Source of the DNA: Tillandsia leiboldiana
Taxonomy: Eukaryota > Streptophyta > Magnoliopsida > Poales > Bromeliaceae
Assembly (NCBI GenBank): GCA_029204045.2
Contig: CM055077.1
Location: 9,872,584 to 9,936,583 of the forward strand
Length of the DNA: 64,000 nt
Direction of reading: 5' to 3'
The stretch's first letter is position 1; the number at the start of each line of letters is the position of its first letter. This document shows, piece by piece, positions 12,301 through 24,300 of the stretch. Below the pieces are notes generated by a model. That model made no database searches, had not been told where the DNA came from, and was given only the letters and a program-made list of their open reading frames with translations. The position numbers were made by a program, and so were the translations under genes.

Positions 12301-13498
12301 AGGCCGAACCGCTGTCCAAAACTCCACCACAAAAACCGTGTCACAGTAAACTCGGAAAAACACCTCGAAAAGCGCAAAACAAGGGGAAGAAGGAAACACC
12401 AAGATCTTAGCTCTGTCTGTCGTCGATCCAATGGCGCAAGAATCGCCTGAAAAGGTGGTCGGAGTAGGCCGAGAGAGCTCGCGCACCGAAATGCGACGAA
12501 GGAGATCACAAATGGACGAGCGTCGCGTCGCGCCGAAGAAAAAGGGAACCTCGAAGTGCGTGCCACCAAAAATCCTAGGAATCCTCCAGAAGATGCAGAA
12601 CACGAAGGGGAGTAACATTGCTTAAGGGCTCGGGGTGAGGGGAAGCTCGAAAATGCGGCAAAAGGGGTGAAGAAGGAGGCTCGGATCCTTTAAATAGGCT
12701 GCCCGAAACAATTCGGAAAATACCGAACGTGTCCCGGTTTCCGGGCGTAAGGGGACATTCGGGCGTGCACAGTGTTGGGCCGGCCCAAAACTGTAGCAGC
12801 CCGAATCTCCCGTGGGCCTCCACGTTGCCCGCCAAACAGGCGACAGCGAAACCGGCCTCCCGCTGAACGACACGTGGCCACCGCGGACGGCGACGCGTGG
12901 AGCGCACTCGCGCGGGAAACGGGGTCAACGCGCGTCTGCGCCGCCGCCTGCGCCCCTGCCAGGCACGCGCCCTGAGGCCAGCAACACCAGCACCGTGGAC
13001 CCGGTCCACTACATCGACCAACCACACGCTGCCACGTGTCACCCTCCGGTCCACAGTACACCCGCGCTTATCTCGTGGACCGCGCCTGCTGCGCCGGCCA
13101 ACCGGGAGCCGCCACGTTTCCCGCGCCCGGGTGCATGCCCCCGCTGTGGACCGAGCGGCTGCGCCTCAGCCGGCAGCCGCGCTCCGCCGCCCGCCGCCGC
13201 CGCCGCCGCCTCTCCGGCCGCCGGAACAGTACACCGACACCTCGAAAACCGTGCACGTCATCCGGGCTCCGAAATAAACAAGTGAATAGTCCATTTTAAT
13301 CGTTTTCGCGCGCTGAATCCAAATCCGAAGTCTGATTTGCCCAATTCCACATCTAAAATTTCCCAAAGGCCTCCGGTGATGCAAACTTAATCCCAAATTG
13401 CACCATAAATCCATTTCTTGGGCCCGACACGCGCACAATTACTCCCAAGGGCCACTAATCCATCAGTAATCTCTTAAGTGGGGATTCGGGTCCTCACA
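9328..13498 (-). repeat. LARD1 5' LTR (4171 bp)
   Basis: On minus it starts TGTGAGGACC (13498) and ends CGGGGCGTGACA (9328). The promoter half (12690-13300) is GC-rich with G-box/ABRE cores CACGTGGC (12871-12878) and CACGTGTC (13033-13040), and an imperfect ACAGTGTTGGGC palindrome. Open frames over 12575-13440 on both strands reflect this GC-rich DNA, not genes. A hairpin with arms like TGAGAACTAC/GTAGTTCTTA lies at 9826-9853. Confidence 0.85.
12769..12794 (-). promoter_or_regulatory. U3 palindrome, LARD1 copy (decayed)
   Basis: ACAGTGTTGGGCC / GGCCCAAAACTGT: same palindrome as LARD2 18124-18150, with one arm mutation. Confidence 0.6.
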
Positions 13499-13619
13499 AT
13501 CTTTCAACTATCCCACCTTATACCAACTAGGAGATTGTTCAAAATATAAGAACTTTGAATATGAATCTCCGAATGCTTCAACTAAAAAATTTCAAAAATA
13601 TTTTTCAAGCATCCAAAAC

Positions 13620-13720
13620 ATGTGGTAGCTTCACACACAAATCGGACGACCAGGGTGGCAGCTCTTTCCAACATGTGGTGGTAGTTTTCACACTCTTTTC
13701 GGATGTAACTCTTTCCACAT
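13620..13720 (-). ncRNA. Conserved 101-nt 3' element, B copy
   Basis: Homologous to 33738-33838 (C) and 46066-46168 (E). Read on minus it opens with ATGTGG and closes with CCACAT (perfect 6-bp outer pairing) and contains GTCGTCCG. It lies 426 bp downstream of the gag end. Likely a cis-acting RNA segment of the element transcript rather than a separate RNA gene. Confidence 0.6.
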
Positions 13721-14145
13721 CTTTTACAATTCTTTTATTTACCCTTGAAAAAAAAAATGCAATCTCTTATGTGAAAGAATTAAATCCCAAATTTTAGTCT
13801 ATCGGTTGTCTCATATTTATCACAATGAATTCACACAACCGAGATAGGTTAAGCATCTTAAGATAACACACGATTACTAAAATTTGATGAATATAACTAT
13901 CAAAAACTCCTATAATGGAATATATTCAAAGATTATGATTATGGAGTAAAGTTGATAATTAATTGTGAAATTAATTAGGAGTGAATGAAAGTAAACCCTT
14001 TTCAAATTCAATGCACTCGTTCGTTAAAAACCTTTTGTTTGAAAACAAAACATAAAAACGAAAAGCATTGAAATCATGTAATGCAAAGATCAAGAAAAAT
14101 ATGAAGGAAAAACCAATCAGAGCATTACATATAGTCAAAAGCTAT

Positions 14146-16116
14146 TTAGAACTTAAGACAAGAAAAGATATCACCTTTCCGAATCCAAAATCGTCGGATT
14201 TTGGGTTGTCTTGATTCATTGTGGCCGTGAGTTGATAGCTTTGACTGTTGGTCCACCTTAGGTCTTTGCGTTGCAATGATCCACTTGAATGATTGATGTT
14301 GTGGCTCGGACCTTTGGTGGATTGAAGGAACTCCATTGAATTGATGTTGCTTTTGATTCCGTTGAGTCCGCTCCGTAGATGAAGTTGCCGAAGAATTCTT
14401 CTTTCTCTTTTTCGGGCACGTCTTCATCAAGTGTCCTTCAAGTCCACATTGGTGACAAGTTCTTCCTTTCAATTTAGTTGTGGAACTTGAAGCCTTCACA
14501 GTTTGGTTCTTTTTGAATCCCAAACCAACTTTGCTTGTTTGACCTAATCCGAACATACGATCAAGTTTCTTGGAACCGGTTGAAAGCTTTTGTATGTTGG
14601 ATTTGAGTTGATGAACTTGCTTGGTCAAAGCTTGGTTGGTGACATGAATTTCCTCAAACTATTTTTCAAGAAAACCAATCTTGTTAATATGTGATTTAAC
14701 GATTGTTTCCGATTGGTTTTGCTTTTCTTGGAGGATTTTATTATTATCCAATAAAAGTTCTCGTTCCTCCTCGAGATCATGAAGTTTGATCTTTAAAGCA
14801 CGGTTCTCGTCCTGAACCTCAAGTCGTTGCTTCCTCAGCTTCTTAATATGCTTGGCCATCTTCTTTGATTCCGTAAGAAGTTGTTGATATGCCTCAACGA
14901 GTTCTTCTTCGTCCGACTCCCCCTCAGTTGATGACTCTCCATCGGATGTTGATGTTTCATGCAAAATCAAAGGAATAGAGTAAGTAATTAATGATGACAA
15001 GCAAAAATTAGAAGAGGGAATTTGAGAAGCATGAAAGGCAACAACTTTATCCTTTTCCTCTTTACTTGAGGTTGATTCATCGGAAGTAGAATCGTCCCAA
15101 GTTTTTGCTTGCAAAGCCTTTTTTTTCTATGATTTCTTAGAAGGACAATCCGTTGAAATATGGCCATAGCCTTTGCATCTATAGCATTGGATTTCCCATT
15201 CGAATTCATCTTTTTCTTTTTCTTTAGAAGGTTTTACAAAGCTTTTGAGTTTAGAGGATTTAGAACCCGCTGATCCTTTAGATTGTTTCGAGGATGAAGA
15301 TCCATCGGTTCGATTCTTCCAAAACTTCCGACGAAATTTCTTTGTGATCCGTGCCAGTTGTTCTTCAAAATCGGCAAAAGAAATTTCATCGTTGGAGTTT
15401 GAGTCGCTATCTCCTTCCTTTGTTGATTTGAATGCCATACCTGTAAGCTTAGAAGAAGACTTGGAAGAAACTTGATTAGTAGGAAAAGTCATCTCATAAG
15501 TTTGTAAAACACCTACTAATTCCTCTACTCTCATATCATCCGGATGACTCACGGTTTCAATGGCGGCAACCTTTGCCCTAAACCGTTCAGGAAGAGTCCG
15601 AAGTATCTTTCTTACAACTTTCGACTCCGGGATCTTTTTTCCTAAATTAGCACATGTATTGATTATATCTTGAAGTCTAGTGTAATAATCAGTAAACAAT
15701 TCATGCTCATCCATATGAATAGAGTCAAATTGACTTGTAAGCATCTGGAGCCTTTGAATTTTTACTAGATTAGTACCCTCATGTGTAATTTTGAGAATAT
15801 CCCAAATCTCCTTTGCAGTTTCACATGCGGAAATACGTGTAAACTCGGTCGAGGAAAGAGAATTAAATAAAGCGTTCATACCTTTCCCGTTGTAAGAAGA
15901 TTTTTCGACTTCCTCTCTGGACCATCTAGAGCGAGGTTTTGGGGTAGTAGAATTTCCTACTTCCTCAATTGGATGCTCCCAACCGTATTCCACGGTTTGC
16001 CATACCCGCTCATCAATTGCGATGAGAAAAGCTCTCATCCGCACTTTCCAATACGCATAATTGGTCCCATCAAAAAGAGGAGGTCTTTAAATATTACCAC
16101 TTTCACCCAACATCAT
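14146..16116 (-). pseudogene. gag: gag of Sirevirus B, three nonsense codons
   Basis: Copia-type Gag in one frame from ATG at 16116, as in C (MM start), with no frameshift but three stops: TAA at codon 10 (16087-16089), a TAG near 15127-15129 just after the first zinc knuckle (CYRCKGYGHISTDC), and a TAG near 14656-14658 in the coiled coil. C has Tyr, Tyr and Gln codons at these places. Order: N-terminal Gag domain, UBN2-like region (TDYYTRLQDIINTC), basic zinc-knuckle segment, acidic and coiled-coil region, second knuckle (CHQCGLEGHLMKTC), and C-terminal RKGDIFSCLKF. The protein ends where the protease starts in E. Confidence 0.9.
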
Positions 16117-16130
16117 AGAAAAACCTAAAA

Positions 16131-16145
16131 CCCGCTCTGATACCA
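16131..16145 (-). promoter_or_regulatory. Primer-binding site, Sirevirus B
   Basis: TGGTATCAGAGCGGG on minus, two bases from the LTR end (AT spacer); initiator-Met tRNA primer. Confidence 0.9.
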
Positions 16146-16451
16146 ATTGTAGGTTTTTATAGGATCCACAAGGATCTAAATAGGTACTATCAAACAACTA
16201 GAGGGGGGGTGAATAGGTGTAATACTCAAAAACCAATCTCAGTGCAAAATAAAAACCAATACGGAAAATAAAAATAGCACACCGAGATTTACGTGGAAAC
16301 TCCAATCTAGGAGAAAAACCACGGGACCAACACGCAATAACAATCCACTAAGAAAAGAAAAATAAAAAGGTGATTACCGACTTCACGGACTCAAACCCCT
16401 CATTCAAGTTCTTCGGATCTTGCGCTCCACCAATTGCACGTCCACTGCACA

Positions 16452-16554
16452 CGTTCGAATCCACGAACGCCACTCGAATCCACGAGCACACGTTTCGAAT
16501 CCACGAAACGCCTTCAACACACCGAATCCACGATGCTACGTCGAATCCACGACG
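16452..16554 (-). repeat. TGGATT-loop hairpin array, 5 units (Sirevirus B)
   Basis: Five inverted repeats whose stems differ but whose 6-nt loop is always TGGATT (minus strand): arms CGTTCG/CGAACG, CTCG/CGAG, GTTTCG/CGAAAC, a weaker CATCG/CGGTG, and CGTCG/CGACG. Located between TATA and LTR end, so expected in the RNA leader. Confidence 0.8.
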
Positions 16555-16856
16555 CAAACTCAGCCGATACAGAATATAGGCTTCGTTGGTGATCCTTTGC
16601 TTATATTATCATTGAAGAACCATGGATGGAATCTCTAAGCAAAGATTAGATCAATTCGACAAAAAATATGTCTTGGAAGAACCGTCGAATTGACCTAAAA
16701 GTGGCTAAAAGAAGAACGATGAAAACCTAGCCTCTAGGGTTGCTCTCGAGTGTTTCTGAATTGGTCAATTATTCTCGAGAAACCCTAAGTATCTATTTAT
16801 AACCTTTGGAAACTAATTAGAGTCGGTTTAGCATTCTTATCATGACATGACATTGT

Positions 16857-17072
16857 GTACCGGTACTCAAAGTTGGGTTCCGGTACTCAATGACGCAAAA
16901 CACAGATTTTTCTATTGTGTTCCGGTACTCCAAGATGTGTTCCGGTACTCAATGAGAATTACAGAAAATCCTGTGTCGGGTTTGAGGAACTCAAAGTAAG
17001 GTTCCGGTACTCAATGTAAAAACTGATTTTTCCAAGATAAGTTTTATCCAAAACAAACCAAGTACCGGAATC
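16857..17072 (-). promoter_or_regulatory. U3 palindrome array, B-type (CCGG core)
   Basis: Six to seven copies of GTACCGGTAC-like or TTCCGGTACTC motifs upstream of TATA, in the place where C and D carry GATCCGGATC. Confidence 0.7.
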
Positions 17073-17795
17073 CAAACTTAAAATAAGTTGTGAGTTAAAA
17101 ATCAAGTTCCCAAAACCACGTCTAAACCGGGTTTTAATAAATTCCTGATTCCAAAGCTTGTAAATGTACTTAAATCACCATGATTAAATTAATCATACCT
17201 GAGTGTCAACTTGAGCTCATGTTGAATCTTCTTCGAGTCTTCGAATGCTGATTTGATAATTTGATCACTTCAAGACTCCGACTCAACTCACGAAATATGC
17301 CAATACAAAAAGCTGTAACATTGTCTGTGGTGACCCAGATCTCTGCAGGGCTTCTACAGTGCGATCAGCAGCTTCTGGAGGCCTATGTGGCGTTTCGGTG
17401 GTGTTTCTGCACCAATTTGGACACAAGTGATGGACTTCGGGTGTATAATGGATCACGTGGGTAATTGGGGGACCCCGTCGATTATTTAGAAGTGGTTTCA
17501 TGCGAATCGGGCATCAAAATTGGACTCAGTGCGGAATTTGGATTAAAAATGCCCTTCCGGATGCCTTCGAGAAATTTTGGAATTGGAATTTGGCAAAACG
17601 GACAGCAGATTTGGATTCAGCGCGCGAAAACGGTGAAAATGGGCTATTTACTTGTATTTTTCGGAGTCCGGATGACCCGGCACGAATTTCGAGGTTCGGC
17701 GGCACTGTTCCGGCGGCCGGAGAGGCGGCGGCGGCGGCGGGCGGGCGGAGGCGCAGCCGCGCGGTCCACCGCGGAAGCGTGCACCGGGCGCTGGC

Positions 17796-17984
17796 CACGT
17801 GGCGCCTCCCAATTTGCCGGTGCGGCAGGCGCGGTCCATGGAATGGCGCGGGTGCACGGTGGACCAGGAGTGGGACACGTGGCGGCTTTTGGTTGGTGGG
17901 TCCTGGTGCGGGCTGTCCACGCAGCGGCAGGAGCAGGTGGCCGTACGGTGGCGGTTGGGGAGCGACGTGGGGGCGCCACGTGGC
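17796..17984 (+). promoter_or_regulatory. G-box/ABRE core cluster in LARD2 U3
   Basis: CACGTGGC at 17796-17803, 17876-17883 and 17977-17984, about 240-430 bp upstream of the TATA position. ACGTGG/TC is the abscisic-acid response core bound by bZIP factors. Equivalent cores occur in the LARD1, LARD3 and I LTRs. Confidence 0.5.
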
Positions 17985-18123
17985 GCCCTGCGATTGGCCG
18001 GGCGCAGCCACCGCCACGCCCGCGTGTCGGCCACGCGTCGCTCCGCGATTCGCGGGCGCGCGTGCGCCGGGCGCGGGGAGTGCCGGTGGGGCTCGTGGCG
18101 GGCTCTCGGGCTTTCGGACCCGC

Positions 18124-18150
18124 ACAGTGTTGGGCCGGGCCCAACACTGT
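18124..18150 (+). promoter_or_regulatory. 27-bp perfect U3 palindrome, LARD2
   Basis: ACAGTGTTGGGCC and its exact inverse complement around a single G, 72 bp upstream of the TATA position. Confidence 0.75.
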
Positions 18151-21100
18151 AGCGGCCCGAATGTTCCGGGCGCCCGAATTTTTGGGCCAAAAGTCCAAGT
18201 TCGGATTTTTCTCGGGCTGGGCCTATTTATTCCCTCTTTCACCTCTCTTGTGAGGCTTTTCCCGAGCTCCCCTGCCTTTGGACCCTTCACCAAAGTTGGA
18301 GATCTTCGTGTTGCGCATTTTCTGGCAGAGGCCCGGAATTGTTGGAAGCCGCGGCGTCGATGACTTCGGCATCGTAGCACAGAGCGACTATCGTTCATCG
18401 GAGGCCCGTTATCGTCTCTGTTTGGTCTGAAAGGTCCACAGAGCTACTCCGACAGTATTTTTGGACGATTTTTGTGGCGTTGGATTCACGAGAGGTCCGT
18501 CTTCGACTTTCGTGTTGATCACCTTGCTGGATTCTGAGTTTGTGGCACGGTTTTCGAGACATTTCTAAGCCACTGTTTGCTGGTGGAGTTTTTGGACAGC
18601 AACCCCTTGCCGGAATTTTATCTCCGCACTCGAGCGTCGGATCGGGACGAGCCTATACACTTTTTGCATATACTCGTCGCGAGCATTATCATCGTATTTT
18701 TCCGGGATTTTTCTGAGGCTTGCCCGAAGGTATACTGTTTCCCCTTTTACTGTGCTGAGTATTACAGTTGTGTGGTTGTGAGATTTTGCGCCGCCTGTGT
18801 TGTAGAATTTGTAACTCGGCCTACGGCGCTCGGATTTGGACGTGCAGGTACCCGTTTCGAAGGTCTCGACGCGATGATCGCTGTGATATTTTTATTGGAA
18901 TTTTCGGGGAACTTTTAGTAGGTGAAATAATGGCATCTTTGGGACTGATTTTCAGATCGTGTGTGTTTAGCTAATTTTTGGGAATAAAAGTGTAACTTTG
19001 GACCTTATTGTTGTACCCAGGAAGGTTTGTTAGTGTTTTTGAACCTGTTGGAACTGGAGATGATGGTATCCGGGTATTTCAGCTGTTAGGAGCCGAGGCT
19101 GGCGCGACGTGTACCGCGGATACGGGTTCAACAGATATTGTTAGCAAGTGGCCACGCTATTCACCGACCTCAGGTTTGCCTTGGATTAAGCACTTCAGGT
19201 GGGTAAACATAATATTGGTATCTGTATAAGGAAATGATAGGGTTGTTATGGATGTTTGTGTTATGGTTAATGTAAGTACACCTGTGGGAATGTCACCCCC
19301 TATGACTGATAGCATGCAGAACTAATGTTCAACTGATATGAATGAGAGGTAAGCAGGGAATGGCCTAGATTTTGGGAATTGATGCATACCTGATCATGGT
19401 TCACGTTTGGTGAATTAGAGTTTTATCACATGACAGACGGTTATATTTATCCCACACTAGATGATATAGAGATCATGCATGTTCATGTATTGGCCCACTT
19501 GTGTGAGATTTATATATCATAGTAGAAATACTTTAGCATGCTGTGTTATTTTATGTTTCACTCTCTTTCATCGCTTCTGAGGATAAAAGCATGCTTGTAT
19601 GGACACGTAGTTAGGCCATCTTTTACTGCTGCACTACATATTGGAACTTGACTTAGGAGAAACCATGCTATTCTTTTCTCCTTATTGTTAGTCAGGCGGT
19701 CTGTGTTGCTCGGGTGCGAGCAGGGGTCTGGGGTAGTGTAGCAGGGACATTGGTGTCAGGGACGGGTTGTGCTGGATTGCGGCTGGCAGGGTTTTAGCGG
19801 TGACCGCGGACTTTGGGCGGTTGACCGGAGGTCGGTTATAGTACTTGGTTATGGACGGCAGGGTATTGCGGCAACCGCGGATATTGGGCGGTTGACCGGA
19901 TATTATTATTTATCAGATTGGGTATCACATTTTCCTCTAGTGGATGGAGTTTCCACTTATCGTTTACTGTTGTTTCAGTTTGGGGATCGGGTTTCCCTTT
20001 AGTGGATGGATTTTCCCACTTTGATCAGAGTCTTGATCCAGTCCTGCTATTTTTACGATACTTATGTTACTGGTTACTGAGATACCTTACTCGTGTGGGT
20101 TGCTCCCCTCGAGTGCCACTCCGGAGTGTGCGACAGACAGACTTTGAGTCCTTGAGACTCCTTCTTTGCATCAGTGTTATGCATAGGCTGGCATACCCGA
20201 TGCGGCAGGCAGAGCAGGCAGTACCAGTGTTTACTGGTGATGAGATTGGGTTTATTCAGGCAGATACTTTTATTATTGCACTCGTGCCTGGGGGCCGAGT
20301 GGAGTCTAGTAGCTATGATTAGACCAGTGCTAGTGTTGTTGGGAGCCGTTTGGGTTGACGGTGATCCCGTGTCGTTGAGAGTATTTCGACCGTTGTGTGA
20401 GATGTTGTGGATCTTTAGTCTATCCGTTATGAGAGAGAGAGCGTGGATTTTGACTATAGCCTGCATGTGCCACTATTCGATAGCGAGTTAGTCCGATTGG
20501 ACACCCTACGTTGATACACGGGGGAGGCGCAGGCTTGACTGGACCCGATGTGGCAGTCAGCTCGATTGGGTCGATTGAGCACCTCGTGTGCGAGTGTTGC
20601 ATATCTTTATCAGAGTTTTCCCCTTTTGAGCCTTTAGTTAGAGGCATGGTAGCTGTTGAGAGTCTCCAGCCTTCTTGTTCAGTTCTTACTGCATTAGTTA
20701 TTTTATCGCCTCTAGAGGATTTAGTGGGCAGACCGTCGGGCTGGCGGTGGTACCCACTGAGAACTCCATTTTTGGTGTAGTTCTCACGCCCTTGGGGTTT
20801 TCCCCCCCTTTTTTCTTCCTCTCCTTTGTTTTGCAGAGTCTTAGTGGGTGTTGCCGATTCTGCGGTTGTTGATCGAGGCGAGGGAGTCGCGTGCTAGATC
20901 CCTACCCGTCATTAGAGAGTAGCGGTATCCCCTTCAGAGGAGAGCTTTAGTAGATTAGCTATTTTATTTTCCTGTTTTGAGAGACTGATGTAGTGAGGTT
21001 ATGATATGTATTGAGAGCCTGTACACTGATGTATTTATTGGAGATACCTCCCTGTTGAGTTCTGGGTTTTGTATCTGAGGAAATTATATGATTATCATTT

Positions 21101-21307
21101 ATGGGAGATGATTATTGTATCATTATTCCAGTTGTACAGATGGTTGGTTTTAGTTTTACAACACTTTTATTTTATAGCTCTGATATCTGTTTAGCTGTAG
21201 CCCTTTCTTGCAGGTAGGACGCTTCGCCTATGCGGGGTTTTGCATAGGTGGCGGATCTGTTGGCGAGCCCGAGTCGCAGTTTCGACTCCGGGGCGTGACA
21301 GATTAGG

Positions 21308-21320
21308 TGGTATCAGAGCC
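21308..21320 (+). promoter_or_regulatory. LARD2 primer-binding site
   Basis: TGGTATCAGAGCC, 7 nt after the LTR (GATTAGG spacer). Confidence 0.9.
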
Positions 21321-24300
21321 TAGGTTGTAGGTCATGGTGGACTTAGAAACTCTAGGCTTATGGTTTGACCCTTGGATGACTTCGTGAGAGTCGTGACTTG
21401 TGGCGAGAGTCCTGATTGAGTTTTATACCTCTCCCAAGGGACGGGATGAGTGATTGGCATGTTTATTCTCCCAAGTGATTATGTTGGCTGCAGACAACAT
21501 AATGCTGCGGAATGGGTGACATGCTCTAGACTTTCGCTGGATTGGGTCGAGTGTTGTTGTGTGCTGATTTCTGGTTTCATCGTGGCGAGCGGTGTCTCCC
21601 CGATGCTGGGTTTGGGACCCTTGTGCACCCTGTCATAGTAGTTGAGCTTGAGCGGTTGGTTTTGTGCCGGATACCCGGATTGAGGTCAGAGAGCTCCGGA
21701 CCCTAATGACAGGATTGTCAGAGGCTTATCAACGACTGAGTGAGCAGCTGGACTGGGTGACATAGTTGTCGGAGCAGTGGGTAGCCCGACAGTGCTTTCC
21801 TCCTGAGACCACCTGGTTGCAGTATCCTCAGCGACAGTGATTTCTGTGGCACCGATGGAGCGAGTAGCCCCCTCCGTGCCAATGTTTAGTGCCGAGGCAC
21901 CGAAACAGGGTGGATAGCTAACAACGGATTGAGCTGTGGGGCATGATCGGTTTATTCAGCTAGTTTTGGCAGTCGAACCACCCCGATTCGTAGGTTTGAG
22001 TTTGGAGCCTTGGGAGGCTGAATCGTGGTTGGTGGTGATGGAGAAACTATTTGAGAGCTCCCTTGTGCCGAGAGTTTATGCAGTTGTTGAACTGCGCGCT
22101 CCATTTTAGAGGGACGAGGCGCATAGGATTTGTGTGACTAGGAGTGGATTGTGCCAGGATATCTTTCAGTTGATTTAGTCCCTCCTGTACAGATTTTGGA
22201 TTTTGGACGCCTCGTTGTTGTAGGCATTGTGTTGGAGCTGGGCACTGCAGTTCCTTTGGATGGGGATCTGCCGCTGGAGGCGTGTTCTGGATGGAGGCGC
22301 TTGGCGCTAGGTGATGGAGGACAGATCGGCCGGCAGAGGCATTTTCGTTTTGCTTTCCTGGTTGGTGTATATCCTTGTGGATGGTTAATGTAGAGCTTAC
22401 CCAAGGGAGTGTTACCCTTTGTGATTGATAACATGCATGTTTGGGATATATTATATGGGATCGAGGGGTGAGCTTAGTAAGGATAATTGTATAAGGAATT
22501 GCATGGATTAATCGTGTTTTGTCATATGACGGTTGCAATAATGGATTTCTGAGATGTCGGAGATCGGGTGGACCCCGATGGCAGCATCAGCATCTATATC
22601 AGAGTAGCGCAGCGGTGGCGTGGATATGTTATTTGCTGAGGGCCACAGTTGTCGCCTCAGCGTGAGCAGAGACAGAGGTCGTGCTCCCTTTGTGATTGGT
22701 TCGGATATTTTCTGGCAGACTGAGCGACAACCGCTTGCATCGTGTGGATGAGTTCGTGCCGCCTGGTTAGAGGGGATCAAGGCAGGGGATCGAGTTGTCG
22801 CAGGTGTGATTTCATCACAGCAGTCGTAGTTAGTGCACTTCGCATTCCGACATGGAGGCAGAGATGATACCACGCACACTAAAGGTACAGGTTACTATCA
22901 ATGTTGTGCATCTGAAGGAGGCTTGTGGATCATGTCCAGTGCCGTTGAGACCATGAGTTATATCGGCAAACCTATTGGTATTTGTGTCAGTTTGGTGTTT
23001 TGACTAGTGCTTGGGATTGGTTGCCACAGTACCATTGGATGATTAAGTGTGGAGAGTGATGACTGTGACCTTCTGCGAGGCAGACTATAGGAGGCTTTTT
23101 ATATTGAGACTGTTCGAGTACGCAGGTTATAGCGACAGTGTGAGAGGAGCTTGTGGCGGCACCGGGATTAAAGGATATTTCGATCGCTGCGAGATCCCAG
23201 GTGTGAGTCCACTCGAGCCGATGATTATGCCGCCAGTTAGGGAGATTGAGATTGCGATTGACGTGGTTCTAGAAACCGCGCCAATCTCAACAGCACCTCA
23301 TGGATATTATCTGTAAGAGCTGGGAAAGTTGATGGCACAGGTGCAGGGATCTGATGGATCGAGGGTCTGTTTGACCTCGTGCCACGCCGTTGATACACGG
23401 TAGTGATGCCACGTCGTTGATACACGACTGTGAGAGCTCTTTTGTGGTTTGAGCACAGGCAGGTCCGAGTATTATTCTGTACCTTTTGATGGAGTTATAC
23501 TCCGGCAGTTGTTCGACTGATGCATGTACAGATTTTGGAATCATACAGCTGAGTATTTCGCCAAGATGGTGTTCAGTACACGGTAGGGGCATTATGAGCT
23601 CATAGTGAGGCCAAATGGATTGACTAATGCCCCGTCGCCTTTAAGATTGAGGAATTTTGGTTCCAGTTGGACTTGAACGGATTGATGACGGTATTCTCCA
23701 GGGATATTTTGATTGTACCCCCCCCTCTTCCTGTGTGATTTAGAGCTTGTGGAGCACTTGTCGATGGTACGACAAGGTCTGTGAGGAAAAAGCTTTATGC
23801 CAAGTTGTTGTGGTACAAGTTTTAGCTTCGAGAGCATATCTTCTTGGATTTCATATTTTAACCGTAGGGGCGGCGGTGGAAATCCGGCCAAGATGGATGC
23901 TATCTGAGATTGGCCGAGACTGACATCTATTGTTGAGACGAGAAGCTTCCTGGACTGGGCAGTGCCAGTAGAGCCGGATGAATGGATGATTAGACTGATA
24001 CCACCGCCGATTTTAGCATCGCCAGTGATAGGAGATGGATTTGCGAGATACAGTGATGCCTCCCATAGTGGCTTTGGAGTTACAGTTGGATTATTGATGA
24101 GCATTCAGTATCACCCCGACAGGGCCACCGTGGTGGCGGATACCTGGTGCATGAGAGCTTTTTGGGGTTGAGTTTGATGATTCCACAGCTGGCGCTGTGT
24201 GGGACCATTATGGCGTACCGGGTTGAGATTGTGTCCCGGAGGATCCCTTTCGATGATAGACTGCGGCTGAACAGTCCCCTCGGGTAGTCGGTTTTGAGAG

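Larger units (their letters stand above)
6749..13498 (-). mobile_element. LARD1: large non-autonomous gypsy derivative
   Basis: Minus-strand element with LTRs of about 4.2 kb and an internal region of only 2.2 kb. It has a good PBS and PPT but no intact gene. LTR size and layout fit the LARD class (large retrotransposon derivatives). It sits inside Sirevirus B: bases right of 13498 are the copia internal region, matching C up to position 33965. The expected target duplication is ATCTT (13499-13503); its partner is outside the window. Confidence 0.82.
13499..17320 (-). mobile_element. Sirevirus B, gag-only copia element (partial)
   Basis: Minus-strand element. The 5' LTR (16148-17320), PBS and gag are present. 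Downstream sequence matches element C as far as the LARD1 insertion at 13498; the 3' LTR lies outside the window. No protease, integrase or RT follows gag, as in C, so B and C belong to one gag-only family. The 5 bp right of the LTR (TTGTC, 17321-17325) separate it exactly from LARD2. Confidence 0.88.
16148..17320 (-). repeat. 5' LTR of Sirevirus B (1173 bp)
   Basis: On minus starts TGTTACAGCTTTT (17320) and ends ACCTACA (16148). TATA on minus at 16794-16801. The U3 carries a palindrome array with core CCGG, and the transcribed part a TGGATT hairpin array. It holds a single copy of a segment that is tandemly duplicated in C. Confidence 0.88.
17326..21300 (+). repeat. LARD2 5' LTR (3975 bp)
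   Basis: TGTGGTGACCCAG to CCGGGGCGTGACA. The first 900 bp is the GC-rich U3, with spurious open frames on both strands (17465-18398). The TATA position is degraded to CTATTTAT near 18222. The remaining 3 kb is transcribed leader without coding homology; it includes a TGAGAACT/AGTTCTCA hairpin at 20758-20786. Confidence 0.88.

Noticed and set aside
12575..13300. Overlapping open frames of 80-160 codons on both strands
   Set aside because: They lie in the GC-rich U3 of the LARD1 LTR, overlap in up to six frames and have no domain. The same region in LARD2, LARD3 and I gives different frames.
17465..18398. Open frames of 262-290 codons in LARD2
   Set aside because: GC-rich LTR promoter DNA with low stop density; not conserved in frame in LARD3 or LARD1.
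21308..21320. tRNA-like sequence TGGTATCAGAGCC
   Set aside because: Only the primer-binding site complementary to tRNA-iMet; no cloverleaf.
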